Shown: positions 9,345 through 18,847, counted from the stretch's first letter. The stretch: DNA of 64,000 bases from Celeribacter litoreus (GCF_020165855.1 NZ_JAIUFY010000008.1:248001-312000); one strand, 5' to 3'. The notes: generated by a model not told the origin, from the sequence alone. Numbers and translations are program-made.

Positions 9345-9447
9345 GGATGTGTCTTTCGTCGGAATGCGTTTCACATTCGCATAAAGAAAAGGCAGGCCTC
9401 GGAAAAGGGCGTAGGATCGGAAAAATTCTCAACAAGATCATGAGTGG

Positions 9448-9491
9448 CACCTAAAACGCGCGGGGTCGGTGCAGCGATGCACCGAAAGGTG
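9448..9491. other. Nested inverted repeat between divergent genes
   Basis: An inner perfect 8-bp stem (TCGGTGCA / TGCACCGA) closes a 4-base loop, GCGA on the plus strand. It is enclosed by an outer 5-bp stem (CACCT / AGGTG). It lies between the corrinoid cluster (minus) and ppx/gppA (plus), about 85 bases before the ppx/gppA start. It could be a 5' UTR structure or a protein-binding dyad; I do not recognise it as a known riboswitch. The remaining bases from 9345 to 9575 show no gene. Confidence 0.4.
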
Positions 9492-9575
9492 AGCATCAGG
9501 GCGCCGCACAACGCTTGCCCGGCGCGCGGGAATTCGCTTATGATTAGGGTAACTTGAAATGGAGGGCGTGTAGTC

Positions 9576-10688
9576 ATGACGCCCAAGCGTCCCAATGGTG
9601 CGGGCGCGTTCCCGAAAGCGGTTGAGACCCCCGCACCCAAACCCGCTGATCCAGCCGAGCTGTATGCCGCGCTGGATCTTGGCACCAACTCGTGTCGCAT
9701 GCTGATTGCCCAACCAAAGGGCAGTCAGTTTCATGTGGTAGACAGTTTTTCAAAGTCCGTGCAGCTTGGCATGGGCCTGGAGAGTTCTGGCCGTTTGTGT
9801 CGGTCCTCGATTTCGCGGACGATCCAGGCGCTTCGTGTCTGCCGCAAAAAGCTCGAAAAGCACGACGTAAAGCATATGCGCCTCGTCGCAACCGAGGCCT
9901 GTCGTCGTGCGCGCAATTCCCGTGACTTCTTGCGGCGTGTGTCGCGTGAGACGGGATTGAGCCTCGAAATCATCAAGCCGGAGGAAGAAGCACGTCTTGC
10001 CGTGATCTCCTGCGCGCCTTTGGTGTCCACGAAAACCGAGCAACTCTTGGTCGTCGACATTGGTGGAGGGTCCACTGAACTTGTCTGGATCGATCTGTCC
10101 AACGTGCCGCGCCATGAGCGTCCGCGCGCGATCATGCGCCTCCATACGGGGTTTAAGAACGCCGATAGCCCGTTCCCGCGCGCCAAGGTCGTGGACTGGA
10201 TTTCCGTGCCGCTCGGTGTCGCAACGCTCATGGAGCAGTTTTCCGATGTGGACGATGACTCTGCTCGGTTCGCACTGATGTCGTGGTTCTTTGAGGAAAA
10301 GCTCGCGGATTTCACGCCCTATGCGAATGAGCAAAACCGCGAAGGATTTCAGATCATCGGCACATCCGGGACGGTGACGACGGTTGCGGCATCGCACCTC
10401 GGGCTGAAACGCTACGACCGGAACAAAGTCGACGGGCTCCGAATGACGTCCGAGCAAATCGACAGTGTTATCCGCGACTATCTCGCGCTCGGGCCGGAAG
10501 GGCGCAAGCGCGATCCCCGGATCGGGCGGGACCGTCAGGAGTTGATCATGTCGGGCGCTGCGATCTTGCAGGCGCTTTTGCGCGTCTGGCCGACGGATCG
10601 ATTGTCTGTGGCGGATCGCGGTTTGCGGGAGGGGCTACTCTATGCCCAGATGTCTGCGGACGGTGTTCTGGAAGACGTCTTGTCCTGA
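9576..10688 (+). CDS. Ppx/GppA family exopolyphosphatase / pppGpp phosphohydrolase
   Basis: A 370-residue cytoplasmic ASKHA-fold phosphatase that hydrolyses polyphosphate or pppGpp. After a 25-residue Pro/Ala-rich extension come the phosphate-1 motif ALDLGTNSCRMLIA, the phosphate-2 motif VVDIGGGSTELVW (about residue 155-168) and the adenosine-type motif IIGTSGTVTTVAA (about 258). It is the short, single-module form common in alphaproteobacteria and lacks the C-terminal domain of E. coli Ppx. The ATG is preceded by GGAGG. The sequence alone does not separate Ppx from GppA activity. Confidence 0.88.
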   Translation: MTPKRPNGAGAFPKAVETPAPKPADPAELYAALDLGTNSCRMLIAQPKGSQFHVVDSFSKSVQLGMGLESSGRLCRSSISRTIQALRVCRKKLEKHDVKHMRLVATEACRRARNSRDFLRRVSRETGLSLEIIKPEEEARLAVISCAPLVSTKTEQLLVVDIGGGSTELVWIDLSNVPRHERPRAIMRLHTGFKNADSPFPRAKVVDWISVPLGVATLMEQFSDVDDDSARFALMSWFFEEKLADFTPYANEQNREGFQIIGTSGTVTTVAASHLGLKRYDRNKVDGLRMTSEQIDSVIRDYLALGPEGRKRDPRIGRDRQELIMSGAAILQALLRVWPTDRLSVADRGLREGLLYAQMSADGVLEDVLS

Positions 10689-10708
10689 CATATATTGAAG
10701 AAACAAAT

Positions 10709-10736
10709 AAAAAGCGGCACTTAAGCCGCTTTTTTC
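10709..10736. terminator. Bidirectional terminator between ppx/gppA and the SYLF lipoprotein
   Basis: The stem AAAAAGCGGC / GCCGCTTTTTT with loop ACTTAA has A-runs on one side and T-runs on the other. It can therefore stop transcription from both converging genes. Confidence 0.88.
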
Positions 10737-10757
10737 ATGTTCTTTCCGTTGAGTGGA

Positions 10758-11327
10758 TCAGGGAATGATCCGCGTGTATTTCGTGCCTTCGATGCTCGCG
10801 CCCGCGATCAGTCCGGCCTGACCGAACACCACCGCAATCACCGGCGACATGGATGTCGTGGTCTCTGCAGAGAGGTTTTCCCCGCGGTTCGAGATCGCGT
10901 ACTCGATATCTGCACCAGCCGCCCAACCTGGAGAATTGCGGAAGGACGACAGCGCTTCTTCGGTCATGAAGAACAGCACATGGGCATATTGCTGCGCACC
11001 GATCTGCAGCCCGAAGGAGGCCTGCGTCGAAGAATAGTAATCCACGGTGACGCCGCCGACACGCAGGGCGCCGCGACCGTAGGACCCACCGATCCCAAAG
11101 CCTGCTTCCGTCATGAGTGGCATCACGAGCATGCCGACCGATTTGTCGCGAAGCGTCGTTGTTCCGGGGTATTCAGAATAGAGGTGCTGAAGCGTGCTGT
11201 CTGTCCGTGCGTCAATTGTTGCGGCACCATTTCCGCGCAGGCTGTTGTCACAGGCGGTCAAAAGACCGACGCTGCCCAACCCCATGATAAAGGTGCGTCG
11301 ATTGGCGCGCGTGGTGGAAACTGTCAT
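10758..11327 (-). CDS. SYLF (YSC84) domain lipoprotein, probably Tat-exported
   Basis: A 189-residue protein. The N-terminus has a twin Arg (ANRRTFIMG) and a lipobox LTAC with Cys at residue 26, so a lipid-anchored, possibly Tat-exported envelope protein is predicted. The rest (about 55-189) is the SYLF/Ysc84 lipid-binding domain: GMLVMPLMTEAGFGIGGSYGRGAL, then a Gly-rich region ending GASIEGTKYTRI. In eukaryotes this domain binds phosphoinositides; its bacterial function is uncertain. It converges on ppx/gppA and shares a bidirectional terminator with it. Confidence 0.87.
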   Translation of the reverse strand: MTVSTTRANRRTFIMGLGSVGLLTACDNSLRGNGAATIDARTDSTLQHLYSEYPGTTTLRDKSVGMLVMPLMTEAGFGIGGSYGRGALRVGGVTVDYYSSTQASFGLQIGAQQYAHVLFFMTEEALSSFRNSPGWAAGADIEYAISNRGENLSAETTTSMSPVIAVVFGQAGLIAGASIEGTKYTRIIP

Positions 11328-11461
11328 CAGGGTATGCCCTTTTCTGCTCTGTGCCCGTCTACGGGCGTGTGGACCTCAATATCAGGCTCTTCTGGCCTGT
11401 CTGCGCATACTATAGCCGGATTGTTTCACGCCTGTCACGGCGAAACCGGGCGGGCGTTTTC

Positions 11462-12463
11462 TCAGGCGGATTTCAGCAGTTTTGCGACCGCCGGTGCGAA
11501 ATAGGTGAGAATGCCGTTACAGCCGGCGCGTTTGAAGCACATGAGGCTTTCGACCATGGTTTTCTCATAGTCGAGCCAACCGTTCTGCACGGCGGCCATG
11601 ATCATCGCGTATTCGCCGGAGACCTGATAGGCGAAGGTCGGCGCGCCGAATGTGTCACGGACCTGACGACAGATGTCGAGGTAGGGCATGCCGGGTTTCA
11701 CCATGACCATATCCGCGCCTTCGAGCAGATCACGCTCCACAAGGCGCAGCGCCTCTTCGGAATTGGCGGGATCCATTTGATAGGTTTTCTTATCGCCCTT
11801 GAGTGCACCGGACGCGCCGACCGCATCACGGAACGGCCCGTAGAAAGCGGAGGCATACTTGGCGGCGTAGGACATGATGGACACTTTGTCGAAGCCGTCG
11901 GCCTCCAGCGCGCTACGAATTGCGCCGATCCGGCCGTCCATCATATCGGAGGGTCCGATGATGTCCGCGCCTGCATGTGCTTGTGCAACCGACATTTTTA
12001 CGAGGGCTTCGACGGTCTTGTCGTTCACAATTTCGCCATCGACCACATACCCGTCGTGGCCGTTGATGTTGTACGGATCGAGCGCCACATCTGTCATGAT
12101 CGCAAGCTCGGGCACCTCGGCTTTGATGGCGCGGATCGCGCGATTCACGAGGTTGTTCTCGTCCCAGGCTCCGGCGCAATCTTCGGTCTTCAGGTCCTGT
12201 TCGATGTAGGGAAAGAGGCAAATCGCCGGAATTCCAAGTTCATAGGCCTCTACAGCAGCTTTGACGAGGCGGTCGATGGCCAGGCGTTCGACGCCCGGCA
12301 TAGACGCAATCGGCGTGCTCTCATTCACTCCTTCTCTGACAAAAACCGGCCAGATCAGGTCTTCTGTGGAAAGATGGTTTTCACGCACGAGACCGCGCAG
12401 GGCCTCCATCTTTCGCGTCCGGCGCAGGCGGGTGTGCGGGAAGGGGGCAGTTGTGCGAGTCAT
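11462..12463 (-). CDS. hemB: Delta-aminolevulinic acid dehydratase (porphobilinogen synthase)
   Basis: Condenses two 5-aminolevulinate molecules to porphobilinogen in haem, chlorin and cobalamin synthesis; cytoplasmic. It has 333 residues, the normal length. The two active-site lysines are visible: K202 in SYAAKYAS and K256 in VMVKPGMPY. The metal-site segment at 125-140 reads D-x3-D with GHDG, so it is Asp-based rather than the Cys-rich zinc site of E. coli; this is the zinc-independent class found in Rhodobacter. The ATG at 12463 is preceded by ACGAGGC; an upstream in-frame start adds 19 residues without support. Confidence 0.96.
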   Translation of the reverse strand: MTRTTAPFPHTRLRRTRKMEALRGLVRENHLSTEDLIWPVFVREGVNESTPIASMPGVERLAIDRLVKAAVEAYELGIPAICLFPYIEQDLKTEDCAGAWDENNLVNRAIRAIKAEVPELAIMTDVALDPYNINGHDGYVVDGEIVNDKTVEALVKMSVAQAHAGADIIGPSDMMDGRIGAIRSALEADGFDKVSIMSYAAKYASAFYGPFRDAVGASGALKGDKKTYQMDPANSEEALRLVERDLLEGADMVMVKPGMPYLDICRQVRDTFGAPTFAYQVSGEYAMIMAAVQNGWLDYEKTMVESLMCFKRAGCNGILTYFAPAVAKLLKSA

Positions 12464-12636
12464 GAGGGCCTCGTTTTTAAAAATTTCCTTTGGGGTGGCA
12501 TGGATTTCCCGCATCTTCAAGGGTAGGAATCATGAACCGGAGCGTTGCACCCTCCGAATACCTCACTGTAACGCGCTCTCATCCGATGACAAAAGACGAG
12601 ACTGTGTTCGCCACCTGAGAACGAAGAGCGAGACCT

Positions 12637-13164
12637 TTGGACATTTACGCGCGCATATTCGAAGTGATCGATACGCGGTCTTTCTCGAATCTCTGGTATT
12701 GGATCGGTCTTGCCGTGCTCTGGTCCACTGCGTCGCATTTCGTTCTGGGTGTACCCTTCGATGTCGCGCTCAAAGCACAGCGTAGCGGCGGCGAGCAGAT
12801 GGCAGACTTCGAAGAGCTCGTGCGCATCAACGTCAGGCGTTTGCTCAACATCGCAGAGGTTTCGGGACTGTTGCTCACTGCGATCATTGCGGCGCTCAAC
12901 ACCATTCTCGCGCTGACCGGCTTTGTCTACTGGATTGAATTCTCGCAAGCTCTCTTCCTCTTCGTCTTTCCGATCACATTCGTTGGCATCCTGAACGTGC
13001 GCACCGCGCATAAGATCGCCGCGACAAACCCGCTCGGAGCCGACCTTTTCTCGGTCTTGCGGCGGCACCGTTTCTTTGTCCAACTCATCGGCATGATTTC
13101 GATCTTCGTGACGGCGATGTGGGGCATGTTCTTCAATATCATGACCGTTCCGCTCGGGGGATAA
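12637..13164 (+). CDS. Four-helix membrane protein upstream of mfd
   Basis: A 175-residue integral membrane protein with four hydrophobic segments at about residues 18-39, 71-95, 98-120 and 146-168. Related alphaproteobacterial proteins are often labelled 'component of SufBCD complex', but nothing in the sequence shows a link to Fe-S assembly, so I leave the function open. The most likely start is a TTG at 12637, because the hydrophobic pattern and spacing fit and no ATG is available nearby; a moderate GAGCGAGA site precedes it. The stop is 6 bases before the ATG of mfd, so the two are co-transcribed. Confidence 0.75.
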   Translation: MDIYARIFEVIDTRSFSNLWYWIGLAVLWSTASHFVLGVPFDVALKAQRSGGEQMADFEELVRINVRRLLNIAEVSGLLLTAIIAALNTILALTGFVYWIEFSQALFLFVFPITFVGILNVRTAHKIAATNPLGADLFSVLRRHRFFVQLIGMISIFVTAMWGMFFNIMTVPLGG

Positions 13165-13170
13165 GTACCG

Positions 13171-16100
13171 ATGAGCAAAACCCAGCATCTCACCGTCGGC
13201 GGCGCGCCGGAGGGGGTCGACGCCCATTTGCTTGCGCGTGAGGTCGCGCGTCAGGACGGACCCGTCATCCATGTTGCCCGTGATGACAAACGCCTCGCAG
13301 CCCTACGCGATGGCCTTCGGTTCTTTGCGCCCGATTTGCCGGTGATCGAATTTCCCGCTTGGGACTGTCTGCCGTTTGACCGTGTGTCGCCGAATGCCGA
13401 TTTGTCGGCGAAACGGATGGCGGCTCTGGCCGCGCTCGCGCATGGCGTTTTGCCGAAGCGATTTGTCCTCCTGACGACCCTCTCCGCCGCGACCCAACGC
13501 GTGCCAGCGAAAGAGACGGTGGCCTCAAGCGCCTTCACGCTCGTGAAAGGGCAGCGGGTCAATGAAGCGGACCTGAAGGCCTTCTTCGTCCGCATGGGCT
13601 TTACGCAGGCACCAACGGTTGTGGAGCACGGGGATTACGCCATTCGCGGCGGGATCATCGATGTGTTCCCTCCGGGGCAAATCCTGCCCGTGCGTCTCGA
13701 TTTCTTCGGCGATGAACTCGACGGGCTGCGCCGTTTCGATCCGGCGACACAAAAGACCGTCGACAGCCTGAACGACGTGAGCTTTACGCCCGTCTCAGAG
13801 GTGATCCTCGACGAGCCGTCGATCACGAGATTCCGCCAGAATTACCGCGTGGAGTTCGGTGCGGCTGGCACGGATGATCCGCTCTATGAGGCCGTCTCTG
13901 CCGGTCGCAAACACGCGGGGATGGAGCATTGGCTCCCGTATTTCCATGATCACCTCGATACGATCTTTGATTACCTGCCGAATGCTGCGGTGACGCTCGA
14001 TGATCAGTCCTCTGCCGCGCGTTTGTCGCGCTGGGAGGCGATCGAGGATCAATATGGGGCCCGCGCAGAGGCGCTTAAGGCGAAGGGGCGCATGGACAGC
14101 GTTTATAAACCCTGTCCACCTGATCTTCTCTATCTCAACGACGCCGCATGGGATTCAGCTATTTCGGGTCGTCGCGTGATCCATTTCCACCCGCTGCCAC
14201 AAGCCTCCGGTCCGGGTGTGATCGATGCGGGCGGACGCGTCGGGCGCAACTTTGCGCCGGAGCGACAGATGGAGGGCCTGAACCTCTTCGAAGAACTCGC
14301 GTCCCACATCACGAAGCGCCGTGAACAAGGGCAGGTGGTTCTTGCCTCATGGTCCGAAGGCGCGCGGGATCGCCTCAAGACATTGCTCGAAGACGAAGAC
14401 CTCAAGGGCCTGACCGAGATTTCCGATTGGCGTGATGTGCCGGAGGGTGTTGGCGGGATCTTTCTTTCTGTCTGGACGTTGGAGCAGGGGTTCGAGGCCC
14501 CTGTCGGTGAGGGACAGTCCGTCACAGTGATTTCGGAGCAGGACGTGCTCGGGGATCGCCTCATCCGCCGCCCGTCACGCCGCAAGCGAGCCGAAAACTT
14601 CCTGACCGAACACTCGAGCCTGAGCGCGGGCGATCTGATCGTTCACGTCGAACACGGCGTCGGGATTTTCCGCGGGCTGGAGGTCGTCACCGCCGCCGGC
14701 GCCGCGCACGAATGTCTGTTGCTCGAATATGCGGGCGGAGACAGGCTCTATCTCCCTGTTGAGAACATCGAACTGCTGAGCCGTTACGGCCACGAAGAGG
14801 GGCTGCTCGACAAGCTGGGCGGTGGCGCATGGCAGGCTAAGAAGGCGCGGATGAAAGAGCGCATCCGCGAAGTGGCGGAGCGGTTGATCCGCATTGCCGC
14901 GGAACGTCATCTCCGCAAAGCACCGATCATGGATCCGCCCGACGACATGTGGGAGGCCTTCTGCGCCCGCTTCCCGTATTCCGAGACCGAGGATCAGCTC
15001 AGCGCCATCGAGGATGTGCTTGATGATCTCGATGCAGGACGCCCGATGGATCGTCTGATTTGCGGAGATGTGGGCTTTGGCAAAACAGAGGTCGCGATGC
15101 GTGCGGCCTTTGTCGCGGCGCTCTCCGGTGCGCAGGTGGCTGTCATCGCGCCGACGACGCTTCTTGCCCGTCAACACTTCCGCAGCTTTGCCGAGCGGTT
15201 CCGCGGATTTCCGATTAATATCAGACCGATGTCACGTTTTGTTTCAGCAAAAGACATGGCGAAGACGCGTGAGGAACTGGCCGAGGGCACCGTCGATATC
15301 GTTGTGGGCACGCACGCCATTCTCGCCAAACAGGTGAAGTTCGCGAACCTCGGGCTGCTGATCGTCGATGAAGAACAACGCTTTGGTGTCGGTCACAAAG
15401 AGCGGCTGAAGTCGCTCAAGTCGAACATCCACGTTCTGACCCTCTCCGCGACGCCGATCCCGCGCACGCTGCAAATGTCGCTGACGGGGGTCCGCGACCT
15501 GTCCATCATCGGCACGCCGCCCGTCGACCGGCTGTCGATCCGCACCTATGTGAGCGAGTTCGATACGGTCACGATCCGCGAGGCGCTCTTGCGGGAACAC
15601 TATCGCGGCGGGCAAAGCTTTTTCGTCGTGCCGCGCGTGAAGGATATCCCTGAAATCGAAGAGTTCCTGACCGCTCAGGTGCCGGAGCTGAGTTTCGTCG
15701 TTGCGCATGGGCAGATGGCGGCGGGCGAACTCGATGATCGCATGAACGCCTTCTATGACGGGAAATATGACGTGCTGCTCGCGACCACCATCGTGGAAAG
15801 CGGCATCGACATTCCGTCTGCCAACACGATGGTGGTGCACCGCGCCGACATGTTCGGTCTCGCGCAGCTTTATCAGATCAGGGGTCGTGTGGGCCGCGCC
15901 AAAACTCGCGCCTATGCCTATCTGACGACGAAACCCCGCGCGCCACTAACGCCGCAGGCGGAGAAACGTCTGCGCGTGCTCGGGTCTCTCGATACGCTCG
16001 GGGCAGGGTTCACGCTCGCATCTCAGGATCTCGACATTCGTGGGGCAGGGAACCTTGTGGGTGAGGAACAGTCCGGACAAGTCAGGGAGGTCGGGTTCGA

Positions 16101-16647
16101 GCTTTACCAATCCATGCTAGAAGAGGCGATTGCGAAGATTAAGTCGGGCGAGGAGAATGTGACGCTCGACGACGGGCAATGGGCGCCGCAGATCAACCTC
16201 GGTGTGCCTGTGCTCATTCCTGAGGACTATGTGCCTGATCTCGACGTGCGTCTGGGCCTTTATCGCCGTCTCTCCACGCTCCACACCAAAGTGGAGCTAG
16301 AGGGCTTTGCCGCCGAATTGATCGACCGTTTCGGGAAGCTACCCAAAGAGGTCAACACGCTGCTCTTGGTGGTGCGGATCAAAGAGAAATGCCGTGCCGC
16401 TGGGATCGCGCGTCTTGATGGCGGGCCGAAGGGCGCGACTCTCATGTTCCATAACGACAAATTCGCTAACCCGGCTGGCCTCGTGGAGTTCATCCACCAG
16501 CAAAAGGGGCAGGCGAAGGTCAAGGACAACAAGATCATCATTCGTCGCGACTGGAAGAAAGACAGCGACAAGATCAAAGGCGCTTACGCGATTGCACAGG
16601 ACCTTGCGAAATACGCGAAGGTCGCTGCGCAACCGCCTAAGAAGTAG
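13171..16647 (+). CDS. mfd: Transcription-repair coupling factor
   Basis: An ATP-dependent translocase that removes stalled RNA polymerase and recruits UvrA to lesions. The 1158 residues agree with the family. The UvrB-like module occupies about 1-350, and the RNA-polymerase-interacting domain (HVEHGVGIFRGLE onwards) about 485-545. The RecG-like motor has Walker A GDVGFGKTE at about 632, the DEEQ box in IVDEEQRFGVGHKERLK at about 730, motif III LSATPIPRTLQ at about 755 and motif VI QIRGRVGRA at about 905. The C-terminal TRCF domain is at about 1000-1110. It is probably in one operon with the membrane protein 6 bases upstream. No LexA-type box was noticed before it. Confidence 0.97.
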   Translation: MSKTQHLTVGGAPEGVDAHLLAREVARQDGPVIHVARDDKRLAALRDGLRFFAPDLPVIEFPAWDCLPFDRVSPNADLSAKRMAALAALAHGVLPKRFVLLTTLSAATQRVPAKETVASSAFTLVKGQRVNEADLKAFFVRMGFTQAPTVVEHGDYAIRGGIIDVFPPGQILPVRLDFFGDELDGLRRFDPATQKTVDSLNDVSFTPVSEVILDEPSITRFRQNYRVEFGAAGTDDPLYEAVSAGRKHAGMEHWLPYFHDHLDTIFDYLPNAAVTLDDQSSAARLSRWEAIEDQYGARAEALKAKGRMDSVYKPCPPDLLYLNDAAWDSAISGRRVIHFHPLPQASGPGVIDAGGRVGRNFAPERQMEGLNLFEELASHITKRREQGQVVLASWSEGARDRLKTLLEDEDLKGLTEISDWRDVPEGVGGIFLSVWTLEQGFEAPVGEGQSVTVISEQDVLGDRLIRRPSRRKRAENFLTEHSSLSAGDLIVHVEHGVGIFRGLEVVTAAGAAHECLLLEYAGGDRLYLPVENIELLSRYGHEEGLLDKLGGGAWQAKKARMKERIREVAERLIRIAAERHLRKAPIMDPPDDMWEAFCARFPYSETEDQLSAIEDVLDDLDAGRPMDRLICGDVGFGKTEVAMRAAFVAALSGAQVAVIAPTTLLARQHFRSFAERFRGFPINIRPMSRFVSAKDMAKTREELAEGTVDIVVGTHAILAKQVKFANLGLLIVDEEQRFGVGHKERLKSLKSNIHVLTLSATPIPRTLQMSLTGVRDLSIIGTPPVDRLSIRTYVSEFDTVTIREALLREHYRGGQSFFVVPRVKDIPEIEEFLTAQVPELSFVVAHGQMAAGELDDRMNAFYDGKYDVLLATTIVESGIDIPSANTMVVHRADMFGLAQLYQIRGRVGRAKTRAYAYLTTKPRAPLTPQAEKRLRVLGSLDTLGAGFTLASQDLDIRGAGNLVGEEQSGQVREVGFELYQSMLEEAIAKIKSGEENVTLDDGQWAPQINLGVPVLIPEDYVPDLDVRLGLYRRLSTLHTKVELEGFAAELIDRFGKLPKEVNTLLLVVRIKEKCRAAGIARLDGGPKGATLMFHNDKFANPAGLVEFIHQQKGQAKVKDNKIIIRRDWKKDSDKIKGAYAIAQDLAKYAKVAAQPPKK

Positions 16648-16653
16648 TGGAAA

Positions 16654-17850
16654 TTACGCTTCCTTGCGCTCCATCTTGAAGAGGAGGAGCGCAAGGCCGG
16701 AACAGATCAGCGCCGCGAGGATGACCGGAACCGGCGTGCCGTTGAAGGCAAGGCCGACCGGTGCTGCGATAATCACCGACCCCATCGTAAACAGCGCGCC
16801 TATGACAGAGTTCGCGAGACCTGCGAGTTTGCCAAGCGGGACAAGCGCCAATGCGTTCAGGTTGCCGAAGGTGAACGCGTTGATGAAAAACACCGATGCT
16901 GTCCAGATGAAGAACAGGCCAAACCCGGCGGCCCCTGTTTTCAGACCCGCAAAATAGAGCACAATGGTGATCGCGGAGCTGATGAGGGAAATCGAGAAAC
17001 CCATGCGGATCATGAAGTGCATCCCGAGGCGGGTCACGAGCAGGCCGTTGATGACAGTGGAGGTCGCGGCGATCAAAGCAGTGCCGCCGAACCAATACGG
17101 GAAAGATTCTGCGAGGCCGTAGGTTTCATCGTAAAGCTGTTGGACAGAAGAGAGCACTGCGAACATCTGGCCGAAGCCGAGCATGAGCATCAGCGTGTAG
17201 ATGCGGACATTATAGTTGCCGAGAATGATCTTGGTGCCACCGACGATGTCGGTCCAGTTCAAATGGCGACGGTTTTCAGGTTCCAAGGTTTCGCCCTGAC
17301 GCAAGGTTACCCATGCGGCCCCGATCAGAGCGATAAGGACGAAGGCGCCAAACACGCCATGCCAACCGAAGCCTTCAATAATGACCGAACCAATCAGCGG
17401 TGCTGCCGCGGGCGCGAGCATGAAGATTGTCATGACGAACGATGTGATCTTCGCCATTTCGCGGCCTTCATAGAGGTCACGCACCATGGCGAGGCCGACG
17501 GTGCGCGGGAAGGCGGCGCCAAAACCCTGAACCGCGCGGCCGAGGAGCATGACCTCCATGCTCGAAGACAGGCCGCCGATGATGGCGCCGACGATATAGA
17601 GGCCGAGACCAAAGAGGATGAGCGGTTTGCGCCCGAAGTGGTCCGAAATCGGACCGGAGATGAGTGTCCCGAGGCCCATGCCAAAGACAAATGCAGTCAG
17701 AACAAGCTGCGCGCGGTTCGGATCATTCGGCGACAATTGTGCGGCAATCTGGGGCAGGCCGGGCAGCATGGCGTCGATCGAGAAAGCGACCGTCGCGAAG
17801 AGCAACGCGAGAAGGAACGTAAATTCGACTTGGGGGAGGCGACGAGGCAT
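16654..17850 (-). CDS. Bcr/CflA family multidrug efflux MFS transporter
   Basis: A 398-residue inner-membrane transporter with 12 hydrophobic segments. The loop 2-3 motif GPISDHFGRKPLILFG (about 66-81) is the MFS motif A, and the overall pattern (PQIAAQL early, AFPRTVGLAMVRDLYEG in the fourth helix region) is typical of the Bcr/CflA drug:H+ antiporter branch. Substrate is unknown; bicyclomycin and chloramphenicol exporters belong to this branch. It converges on mfd with 6 bases between stop codons and no recognisable terminator. Confidence 0.88.
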   Translation of the reverse strand: MPRRLPQVEFTFLLALLFATVAFSIDAMLPGLPQIAAQLSPNDPNRAQLVLTAFVFGMGLGTLISGPISDHFGRKPLILFGLGLYIVGAIIGGLSSSMEVMLLGRAVQGFGAAFPRTVGLAMVRDLYEGREMAKITSFVMTIFMLAPAAAPLIGSVIIEGFGWHGVFGAFVLIALIGAAWVTLRQGETLEPENRRHLNWTDIVGGTKIILGNYNVRIYTLMLMLGFGQMFAVLSSVQQLYDETYGLAESFPYWFGGTALIAATSTVINGLLVTRLGMHFMIRMGFSISLISSAITIVLYFAGLKTGAAGFGLFFIWTASVFFINAFTFGNLNALALVPLGKLAGLANSVIGALFTMGSVIIAAPVGLAFNGTPVPVILAALICSGLALLLFKMERKEA

Positions 17851-17969
17851 AGACGGATACTCAATGACAGGGAGAAATGTTAGCGCGACCCTAGAGGCGC
17901 GCGCGACATTTGACCATTCGGCGGGAGTGCCGTTGGGGTGTGCGAAAATGTGAGAGGGTTATGGTGCGG

Positions 17970-18611
17970 TTACGCGTCGTGTTCCTGTGCGAGCAACTCA
18001 TCAATCACCTGCTGCCAAAGTTCTGGCGGCTGCGCGCCTTCGACGGCGTGGCGGTTTCCGACGATGAAGAGTGGCACCGCATTGACGCCACGGTCGCGTG
18101 CGTGCTGGTCGCGCTTTTGAATTTCTTCGAGATCGGCGTCGGAGGTGAGGAGGCGGCGGACGAGCGCTCCGTCCATTTCAACACCTTCCGCGAGATCGAC
18201 GAGCGTGTCGATGTCGCCGATGTCCCGGCCTTCCTGGAAATAGGCGCGGTAGAGCGAAGAGACCATCGGCGTTTGGCGGCCTTCCAAGCCGGCCCAATGG
18301 ATAAGCCGGTGGGCATTGAGTGTGTTCGGCGTGCGCTGAATGGCGAGGAGATCGGTCTTCGGCATTTCCTTAAGCATGATTTCAACGACAGGGGCGTAGG
18401 CTTTGCGGGCACTCTCGGCGCCACCAAACTTGGCCTCGAGATAAGCGCGGCGGTCCATCCCGTCTTTCGGCATGGTCGGGTTCAGTTGGAACGGATGCCA
18501 TGCAATCGCGAAAGGGTGGTCGGGGCGACTCTCAAGGGCACGCTCCAAACGGGCCTTGCCGATGTGGCACCACGGGCAAATCGGATCATGGAAAATGTCG
18601 AGCGTGATCAT
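17970..18611 (-). CDS. DsbA-family thiol oxidoreductase (FrnE-like)
   Basis: A 213-residue cytoplasmic thioredoxin-fold protein; no signal peptide. The active site is C12-P-W-C15 close to the N-terminus, with an inserted helical domain and the cis-Pro motif GVNAVPLFIVG near residue 177. This layout is the FrnE / 2-hydroxychromene-2-carboxylate isomerase-like branch of DsbA proteins. The two Cys favour a disulphide oxidoreductase or isomerase over a GST-like isomerase. Its partner is unknown. It diverges from the small membrane protein at 18917. Confidence 0.86.
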   Translation of the reverse strand: MITLDIFHDPICPWCHIGKARLERALESRPDHPFAIAWHPFQLNPTMPKDGMDRRAYLEAKFGGAESARKAYAPVVEIMLKEMPKTDLLAIQRTPNTLNAHRLIHWAGLEGRQTPMVSSLYRAYFQEGRDIGDIDTLVDLAEGVEMDGALVRRLLTSDADLEEIQKRDQHARDRGVNAVPLFIVGNRHAVEGAQPPELWQQVIDELLAQEHDA

Positions 18612-18759
18612 AGCGGCCAGTCCTGTCTCAGTCGGGGAATTGCGCTGTTCTATCGCATCGCGTTTCGCTTCGGGAGGAGAAAAGGAAAATATTCTCCCAC
18701 ATCACAAAACGTGCCCCGCCTGGGTGTTCTCGTTGACCTATATGTTGTGTTTTGTCGAG

Positions 18760-18775
18760 TTTGCAACTTTGCAAA
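18760..18775. repeat. Inverted repeat TTTGCAA-CT-TTGCAAA
   Basis: A perfect 7-2-7 dyad. TTTGCAAA-type half-sites are known targets of short-chain acyl-CoA regulators (RamB/PccR family), but no such regulator lies nearby, so the assignment is open. Confidence 0.45.
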
Positions 18776-18783
18776 GTCAGCAT

Positions 18784-18798
18784 GTTCCCGAGGGGTTC
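18784..18798 (+). promoter_or_regulatory. Possible LexA (SOS) box, GTTC-N7-GTTC
   Basis: An exact match to the alphaproteobacterial LexA site (direct repeat GTTC spaced by 7). It lies 118 bases before the start codon of the small membrane protein and about 50 bases before the predicted -35 element. A match of eight fixed bases is expected by chance about twice in a window of this size, so the intergenic position is the main support. Confidence 0.4.
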
Positions 18799-18847
18799 AT
18801 GCTGTGTTCGCGCGTGCTCTGGGTGATTTTGTTTCAGTTGAGCATCT

